In this document: positions 57,900-64,000 of the stretch, one piece after another
Layout of the letters: each line of letters begins with the position of its first letter
Numbering within the stretch: position 1 is the first letter of the stretch
Source of the DNA: Acidovorax sp. YS12
GTDB lineage: Bacteria; Pseudomonadota; Gammaproteobacteria; Burkholderiales; Burkholderiaceae_C
Direction of reading: 5' to 3'
NCBI GenBank assembly: GCA_021496925.1
Contig: CP053915.1
Coordinates: 3,871,501-3,935,500, forward strand
DNA: 64,000 nt
Notes under the pieces: generated by a model
What the model was told of the DNA's origin: nothing
Seen by the model: only the letters and a program-made list of their open reading frames with translations
Database searches by the model: none
Program-made: the position numbers and the translations under genes

Positions 57900-58996
57900 A
57901 TGGCGCCCAGGATGCGCGGGCCGGCGGCGCCTGTGACGCGCGGCAGGTTGCCGGGCAGGCCGTCCATGCAGCGCTGCGCCAGCCAGGCGAACGCCGCCGC
58001 TTCCACCTGCAGGGGCGGCAGGCCATGCCGCGCCGACGACTCCACGGCCCAGCCGGGCAGCAGCGCCGCCAGGCGCCGCATCAGGTGGCCGTTGTGCGCG
58101 CCGCCGCCGCAGACGATCAGTAGTTTGCTCTCGTTTCCGTAGCTGGTGGCGCTTGCTGCACAAGCGCTGGAGGTCAATTCGGCCAATGTCGCCTGCACGT
58201 CCGCAGGGTCCGCCGCGGGCGCGGCGTGGAGCCGTTGCTGCAGCCATTCGGGGTGGAACAGGTCGCGCCCGGTGCTCTTGGGCGGCGGCAGCGCCAGGAA
58301 CGGCTCCGCCTGGAGCGCCTGCAGCAGCGCGGGCAGCACCTGCCCGCTGGCGGCCCAGGCGCCGTCGTCGTCGTAGGGGCGGCCCAGGTGCTGCTGGCAC
58401 CAGTGGTCCATCAGGGCATTGCCGGGGCCGCAGTCGAAGCCCAGCACCGAGCCGTCCGCGCCCAGTACGCTCAGGTTGGCGATGCCGCCCACGTTGAGCA
58501 CGCAGGCCGTGCGGCCCGGCTGGCCGAACAGGCCCCAGTGGAACGCCGGCACCAGCGGCGCGCCCTGGCCGCCCGCCGCCACGTCGCGGCTGCGGAAGTC
58601 GGCCACGGTGGTGATGCCGGTGCGTTCCGCCAGCAGGGCGGGGTTGTTGAGCTGCAGCGTGTAGCCCGTGCCGTCAAAGGCCTGCGGGCGGTGGCGCACC
58701 GTCTGCCCGTGGGCGCCGATGGCACGCACGGCCTGGGCCGGGACGCCGGTTTGCTGCAGCAGGGCTTGCACGGCCTGGGCGTAGCATCTGGCCAGCGCAT
58801 TGGCCGCCAGGGCGGCGCGGTGCAGTTCGTCGGCTCCCGTGCTGTTGAGGGCCAGCAGTTCGGCGCGCAGCGGCGCCGCGAAAGGCAGCGCCACGTGGCC
58901 GAGCACGCGCCCGGGGGGCGTGGCGAAGTCGGCCAGCACGGCGTCCACGCCATCGAGCGAAGTGCCCGACATCAGGCCGATGTAGAGCGCGCTCAC
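57887..58996 (-). CDS. anmK: Anhydro-N-acetylmuramic acid kinase, with repeat insertion
   Basis: A 369-residue sugar kinase that phosphorylates and opens anhydro-MurNAc during cell-wall recycling. YIGLMSGTSLDGVDAVL at the start, AIGAHGQTVRHRP, NVGGIANLS, DCGPGNALMD and VCGGGAHNGHLM are diagnostic. A GTG start at 58996 is chosen since it gives the normal N-terminus; no better start exists, and it is 10 bp after the upstream M23 peptidase stop. Repeat R12 is read in frame as about residues 273-292 (ELTSSACAASATSYGNESK). Placing it behind a peptidoglycan peptidase fits wall turnover. Confidence 0.94.
   Translation of the reverse strand: MSALYIGLMSGTSLDGVDAVLADFATPPGRVLGHVALPFAAPLRAELLALNSTGADELHRAALAANALARCYAQAVQALLQQTGVPAQAVRAIGAHGQTVRHRPQAFDGTGYTLQLNNPALLAERTGITTVADFRSRDVAAGGQGAPLVPAFHWGLFGQPGRTACVLNVGGIANLSVLGADGSVLGFDCGPGNALMDHWCQQHLGRPYDDDGAWAASGQVLPALLQALQAEPFLALPPPKSTGRDLFHPEWLQQRLHAAPAADPADVQATLAELTSSACAASATSYGNESKLLIVCGGGAHNGHLMRRLAALLPGWAVESSARHGLPPLQVEAAAFAWLAQRCMDGLPGNLPRVTGAAGPRILGAIYPA
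58121..58180. repeat. Hairpin repeat R12 in frame inside anmK
   Basis: tagctggtggcgcttgctg and caagcgctggaggtcaa arms. Read on the minus strand in frame without stop, just before the conserved VCGGGAHNGHLM segment. Confidence 0.88.
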
Positions 58997-59006
58997 GGCG
59001 GCAGGG

Positions 59007-60374
59007 TCAGTTCGCGCTGGCTTGCTGCAGGGTGTCAGCGGCGGCAAGCTGGCTGCGCATCATGGCGGCCAGGCGCTCGAATGCGGGGCGCGCCGCGGCG
59101 GAGACCGGCGCCGCGGCCTCGCTCTGGCGGGCGATGGTCATCGGGTCCTGCTGCTGGCCGTTCACGCGGAACTCGAAGTGCAGGTGCGGCCCAGTGGCCC
59201 AGCCCGTGGCGCCGACGGCGCCCAGGGTGTCGCCCTGCGTGACCGGCTGGCCCTTGTGCACGTCCATGCGGCTGAGGTGGGCGTACACCGTTTCGTGGCC
59301 GTTGCCGTGCTTCACGAACACCACGTTGCCGTAGCCGTTCTGCACGCCCGCGAATTCGACCACGCCGTCGCCCACCGTGCGCACCGGCGTGCCCGTGGGC
59401 GCGGCGAAGTCCGTGCCCAGGTGGGCGCGCCAGGATTTCTGGATCGGGTGGAAGCGCATGGCGAAGCCGCTGGAGATGCGCGTGAACGCCACGGGCGAGC
59501 TGAGGTAGGCGCGCGCCATGCTCTGGCCATCGGGCAGGTAGTAGGCGCCCCGGGCCTTGGGCGACTCCTGGAACCAGACGGCTTGGTGTGTCTTGCCGTT
59601 GTTGCGGAACTCGGCGCTGAGCACGCGGCCGCTGCGCAGCGGCTCGCCGTCGGCCTCCAGTGTTTCGTAGACGACCGAGAAGCGGTCGTCCTTGCGCAGC
59701 GCGCGGCGGAAGTCGATGTTGCCCGAGAAGATGTCGGCGAGCTGCGTGGCCACGCCGTCGGGGATGTTGGCCTCGTCGGTGGCGGCGAACAGCGAGCTGC
59801 GGATCACGCCGCCCGCCAGGCGGCTGCCCAACTGCAGCGGGGCGGTGTCGATGCGCGAGCCCCAGGCGCCGTCCGCGCCGCGCTCGATCACCAGGCGCTT
59901 GAAGTTGCCGCTGTCGTCGTGGGCCCAGCGCGCGGTGAGGCGGATCAGGCGGTGGTCGTCGGTGGCCTCGGCCTTGACCTGGCGGTTGGTGCGGCCCAGC
60001 AGCTGCTGGCGCGCCAGGCCGTCGGTGCGCAGGAACGCCGCCGCGCTGGGGTCGGCCACGCCCATGCGCTGCAGCAGGGATTCGGCGGTGTCGCTGGCGC
60101 GCACCAGGTCCGAGCGGTACAGCGCGTAGCTGGGCATGCCGTCGGACAGCGCGGCCAGGGTCTGGCCCTCGGCCAGCGAGGCGACGGGGTACTGCACGGT
60201 GCTGACCGGCAGGTCGGCCGGATCGGGGCCGAGCGAGGCCACGGCGAAGGCGCCGCCGCCTCCGGTGAGGAGCACGGTGGCGATGGCGGCGGTGATGCGG
60301 CGGGGGTGCTGCTGGGCGGCGCGGGCGATCCGTTCGAGCAAAGCCTTACTGGCGGTGGTCAAGCCGTTGGTCAA
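59007..60374 (-). CDS. M23-family peptidoglycan metalloendopeptidase
   Basis: A 455-residue envelope protein with an N-terminal membrane segment (RRITAAIATVLLTGGGGAFAVAS), a beta-rich middle region with a LysM-type OapA-like part, and a C-terminal LytM domain. The zinc ligands are His318 and Asp322 in HLGTD, and His399 in HLHFEF, with His397 as a catalytic partner, so it should be active, unlike EnvC/NlpD-type domains. A TTG start at 60374 is preferred since ggga lies six bases upstream; an in-frame TTG at 60410 would give 467 residues. The likely role is cutting cross-links to allow cell-wall growth. Confidence 0.9.
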   Translation of the reverse strand: MTNGLTTASKALLERIARAAQQHPRRITAAIATVLLTGGGGAFAVASLGPDPADLPVSTVQYPVASLAEGQTLAALSDGMPSYALYRSDLVRASDTAESLLQRMGVADPSAAAFLRTDGLARQQLLGRTNRQVKAEATDDHRLIRLTARWAHDDSGNFKRLVIERGADGAWGSRIDTAPLQLGSRLAGGVIRSSLFAATDEANIPDGVATQLADIFSGNIDFRRALRKDDRFSVVYETLEADGEPLRSGRVLSAEFRNNGKTHQAVWFQESPKARGAYYLPDGQSMARAYLSSPVAFTRISSGFAMRFHPIQKSWRAHLGTDFAAPTGTPVRTVGDGVVEFAGVQNGYGNVVFVKHGNGHETVYAHLSRMDVHKGQPVTQGDTLGAVGATGWATGPHLHFEFRVNGQQQDPMTIARQSEAAAPVSAAARPAFERLAAMMRSQLAAADTLQQASAN

Positions 60375-60573
60375 AGTCGTTCCCCAGGGCGTGAATGCAC
60401 GTTCAGGCAAAGCCGGCGCCCGGCTGTGGGGCGCGGTGCCTGAGTGTGCGGAACAATCCGGAAATGCAAGCCTTCGACGGAGCCGAAGTGGCGGGCCTAC
60501 TAGAATCCGCCTTTTGCAAAATGTGGCCCGGAGTATAGCGGCGCTCGCTTGCCGGACATCCCCAGAAACCCTT

Positions 60574-61806
60574 ATGAATCAATCTGCTGCCTCCACGAAT
60601 CCGCCCAGCAATGAGGTACGTCAAGCGCTGGAAATTTCCCTGCGCGGGGTGGACGAGCTGCTGCCCCAGGACGAATGGCTGAAGAAGCTCGTGCGCGCCG
60701 AGGCCACGGGCCAGCCGCTGCGCATCAAGCTGGGGCTGGATCCGACGGCACCGGACATCCACCTGGGCCACACCGTGGTGCTGAACAAGATGCGCCAGCT
60801 GCAGGACCTGGGCCACCAGGTGATCTTCCTGATCGGCGACTTCACCAGCCTGATCGGCGACCCGTCCGGGCGCAACAGCACGCGCCCGCCGCTCACCGCC
60901 GCGCAGATCAAGGCCAACGCCGAGACCTACTACACCCAGGCCGCCAAGGTGCTGGACCCGGCGCGCACCGAGATCCGCTACAACAGCGAATGGTGCGACC
61001 AGCTGGGCGCGCGCGGCATGATCGAGCTGTCGGCCAGGTACACGGTGGCGCGCATGATGGAGCGCAACGATTTCCACCAGCGCTTCTCCGAAGGCAACTC
61101 CATCAGCCTGCATGAATTCCTCTACCCGCTGCTGCAGGGCTACGATTCGGTCGTGCTGAAAAGCGACCTGGAGCTGGGCGGCACCGACCAGAAGTTCAAC
61201 CTGCTCATGGGCCGCCACCTGCAGCAGGAGTATGGGCAGGAGCCGCAGTGCGTGCTCACCATGCCGCTGCTCGTGGGGCTGGACGGCGAGCACAAGATGT
61301 CCAAGTCGAAGAACAACTACATCGGCATCACCGAGGACGCGAACACCATGTTCGCCAAGGTGCTGAGCATCTCGGACACGCTGATGTGGAATTGGTACAC
61401 CCTGCTGTCCTTCAGGAGCCTGGCCGAAATCGCCGCGCTGAAGGCCGAGGTGGCGGGCGGGCGCAACCCCAAGGACGTCAAGGTGATGCTGGCCAAGGAG
61501 ATCACCACGCGCTTCCACAGCGCGCAGGCGGCCGACGCGGCGGAGCAGGATTTCCAGAACCGCAGCAAGGGCGGCATTCCCGATGACATCCCCGAGGTGG
61601 CGCTTTCTGGCGCCCCCCTGGGCATCGGGGCGCTGCTCAAGCAGGCCAACCTGGCGCCCTCGACCAGCGAGGCCAACCGCCTGATCGACGGCGGCGGCGT
61701 GCGCGTGGACGGCGCGGTGGTCAGCGACAAGGGCCTGAAGCTCGCCTCCGGCAGCTACGTGGTGCAGGTGGGCAAGCGCAAGTTCGCCCGCGTCACGCTG
61801 GGCTGA
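60574..61806 (+). CDS. tyrS: Tyrosyl-tRNA synthetase
   Basis: A 410-residue class I synthetase. The HIGH motif is HLGH (63-66), KMSKS is at 241-245, and an S4-like RNA-binding domain occupies about 345-410 (EANRLIDGGGVRVDGAVV). ATG 60574 gives the usual N-terminus. The layout (no long insertion, S4 end) matches the TyrRS type 2 form common in Proteobacteria. A -10 like tagaat lies at 60501-60506 in the 199-bp gap to the divergent M23 peptidase gene. The gene is followed by repeat R13. Confidence 0.97.
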   Translation: MNQSAASTNPPSNEVRQALEISLRGVDELLPQDEWLKKLVRAEATGQPLRIKLGLDPTAPDIHLGHTVVLNKMRQLQDLGHQVIFLIGDFTSLIGDPSGRNSTRPPLTAAQIKANAETYYTQAAKVLDPARTEIRYNSEWCDQLGARGMIELSARYTVARMMERNDFHQRFSEGNSISLHEFLYPLLQGYDSVVLKSDLELGGTDQKFNLLMGRHLQQEYGQEPQCVLTMPLLVGLDGEHKMSKSKNNYIGITEDANTMFAKVLSISDTLMWNWYTLLSFRSLAEIAALKAEVAGGRNPKDVKVMLAKEITTRFHSAQAADAAEQDFQNRSKGGIPDDIPEVALSGAPLGIGALLKQANLAPSTSEANRLIDGGGVRVDGAVVSDKGLKLASGSYVVQVGKRKFARVTLG

Positions 61807-61810
61807 TTGG

Positions 61811-61866
61811 GTATAAAAATGGCCGCTAGCCCTTGCTGGGGGAGCGCTGGCAGCTATTGAAAGAGA
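61811..61866. repeat. Hairpin repeat R13 between tyrS and hemerythrin gene
   Basis: ggccgctagcccttgctgg is followed by gagcgctggcagctattgaaag; the left arm is degenerate. Intergenic, between convergent genes. Confidence 0.75.
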
Positions 61867-61892
61867 AGCGCCCAAGCGCCCTCTGGGGCTCC

Positions 61893-62312
61893 TCAGGCCA
61901 CGCTTTCCTGGGCGAGGGCGGCGCGGAAGAACGGCAGGTAGGCGCGATCGACCTTGCAGATGTGGTGGATCAGCCAGTCCTTGAGAAACTCCAGCGCTTC
62001 GAGCGAAACCTCCTCGCCGTCCTCGAAGCGCATCAGCAGATCCATCGCCTTGGCCGTGAAGCGGTTGTGCTGCGCCTGGTGCGCCGGGGTTTCCGGGTAG
62101 TCGTGCTGCTGGAACAGCACCTCCTCGACGATGAAGTGGTTGTGCGTGTAGTCCACCAGGCCTTCCAGCACGGCGCCAATGGCCGCGTGCTGCGGCGCGG
62201 GGCTGGAGATTTCGGCATGCAGGGCGTTGGCCAGCCGCACCAGCTCCTTGTGCTGGTTGTCGATCTCCTCGATTCCCAGCTCCAGTTCGCTGGTCCATGG
62301 CATGAATGTCAT
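61893..62312 (-). CDS. Bacteriohemerythrin
   Basis: A 139-residue four-helix-bundle protein that binds oxygen at a di-iron site. The ligand pattern is complete: His in NQHKEL, His and Glu in HNHFIVEEVLF followed by HDYPETPAHQAQHNRF, and HHICKVD with His and Asp near the end. ATG 62312 is chosen because of an exact aggaggg ribosome-binding site. The N-terminal MPWTSELELGIEEIDNQH is typical. Possible FNR control is described at 62430. Its role could be oxygen storage or sensing. Confidence 0.94.
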   Translation of the reverse strand: MTFMPWTSELELGIEEIDNQHKELVRLANALHAEISSPAPQHAAIGAVLEGLVDYTHNHFIVEEVLFQQHDYPETPAHQAQHNRFTAKAMDLLMRFEDGEEVSLEALEFLKDWLIHHICKVDRAYLPFFRAALAQESVA

Positions 62313-62429
62313 TGCTTCCCTCCTTCCGCGGCCGGCCACATTGCCCGGGGCGGCGAAAGTGTGACAGGAGGTTATTACCAAGGGATGGCTGTTGCCAGGC
62401 ATTTTGCTGACCTGCATCAATCTCATGCA

Positions 62430-62443
62430 TTGATGTTCATCAG
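62430..62443. promoter_or_regulatory. FNR/Anr-like box
   Basis: TTGATGTTCATCAG matches TTGAT-N4-ATCAA at nine of ten defined positions. It lies 118 bp before the hemerythrin start and 101 bp before glmU. A second dyad, catcaat/attgatg, overlaps it. Oxygen control of the oxygen-binding protein is the more likely effect. Confidence 0.6.
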
Positions 62444-62543
62444 GTCTGGGCCGGTGCGGGCCGGGGGCGGCGCGGCGGGATAATGGCGGCCATCCGGCGC
62501 CGGCCGCCCGGCCCGCGCCTTTCTTTCCCCGGATTGCTTTCCA

Positions 62544-63986
<1,443 letters not shown>

Positions 63987-64000
63987 GCGACAGCCTGGGC

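Overview
The window is a GC-rich chromosomal segment of a betaproteobacterium, most likely a member of the Comamonadaceae (Acidovorax/Comamonas-like Burkholderiales). The evidence is the gene families present, an SAH riboswitch in front of ahcY, and a dispersed hairpin repeat (core agctgccagcgctt / aagcgctggcagct) of a kind I associate with that family. There is no phage, CRISPR array, tRNA, rRNA or transposase gene. Nearly all the DNA codes for protein, and genes often overlap by ATGA or converge with overlapping ends.

Layout. 1-2021: 3' end of trpE, a chorismate mutase and trpG. 2073-8558: AMP nucleosidase, a PAS-PAS-GGDEF-EAL protein, an MgtC/DUF4010 membrane protein, a cation diffusion facilitator and D-aminoacyl-tRNA deacylase. 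8659-14204: acetate permease pair, an MHS-type transporter, a porin and a small membrane protein. 14363-20245: a 1,960-residue tandem UvrA with four ATPase cassettes. 20394-26369: a chemoreceptor, a CLC-type fluoride exporter behind a fluoride riboswitch, and a divergent MFS/LysR pair. 26411-35201: ornithine cyclodeaminase family protein, diheme cytochrome c, HAD phosphatase, RF3, PepSY protein, TonB receptor and DUF2946 protein. 35349-47393: a nine-gene minus-strand operon (below). 47444-51029: divergent control region, SAH riboswitch, ahcY, tlyA-like gene and metF. 51069-63986: envelope and housekeeping genes (rlpA-like, rlmJ, Ser/Thr kinase, rplM-rpsI, erpA, MFS pump, anmK, M23 peptidase, tyrS, bacteriohemerythrin, glmU).

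The strongest candidate for a poorly described system is the 12-kb operon at 35349-47393. In transcription order it encodes a DUF2170/YjfI-like protein, PspA, a small protein that looks like two ribbon-helix-helix units in tandem, a YqiJ-like membrane OB-fold protein, a YqiK-like flotillin, a TFIIB-type zinc-ribbon protein, a DUF1016-type PDDEXK nuclease, a small membrane protein and an 1,817-residue AAA-type ATPase. This joins membrane-stress parts (PspA, flotillin) to a nuclease and a giant ATPase. Two 15-bp palindromes lie in its promoter region, between it and the SAH-riboswitch/ahcY unit.

The second theme is repeats inside genes. Fourteen copies of the hairpin repeat were found in 64 kb. 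Six lie in frame inside genes (three in uvrA, one each in a HAD phosphatase, anmK and glmU). Most others sit at gene ends, and several supply the stop codon. Two further elements of about 160 bp with ~25-bp terminal inverted repeats were found: one gives both neighbouring convergent genes their C-terminal ends, the other is read through in frame inside a PepSY protein.
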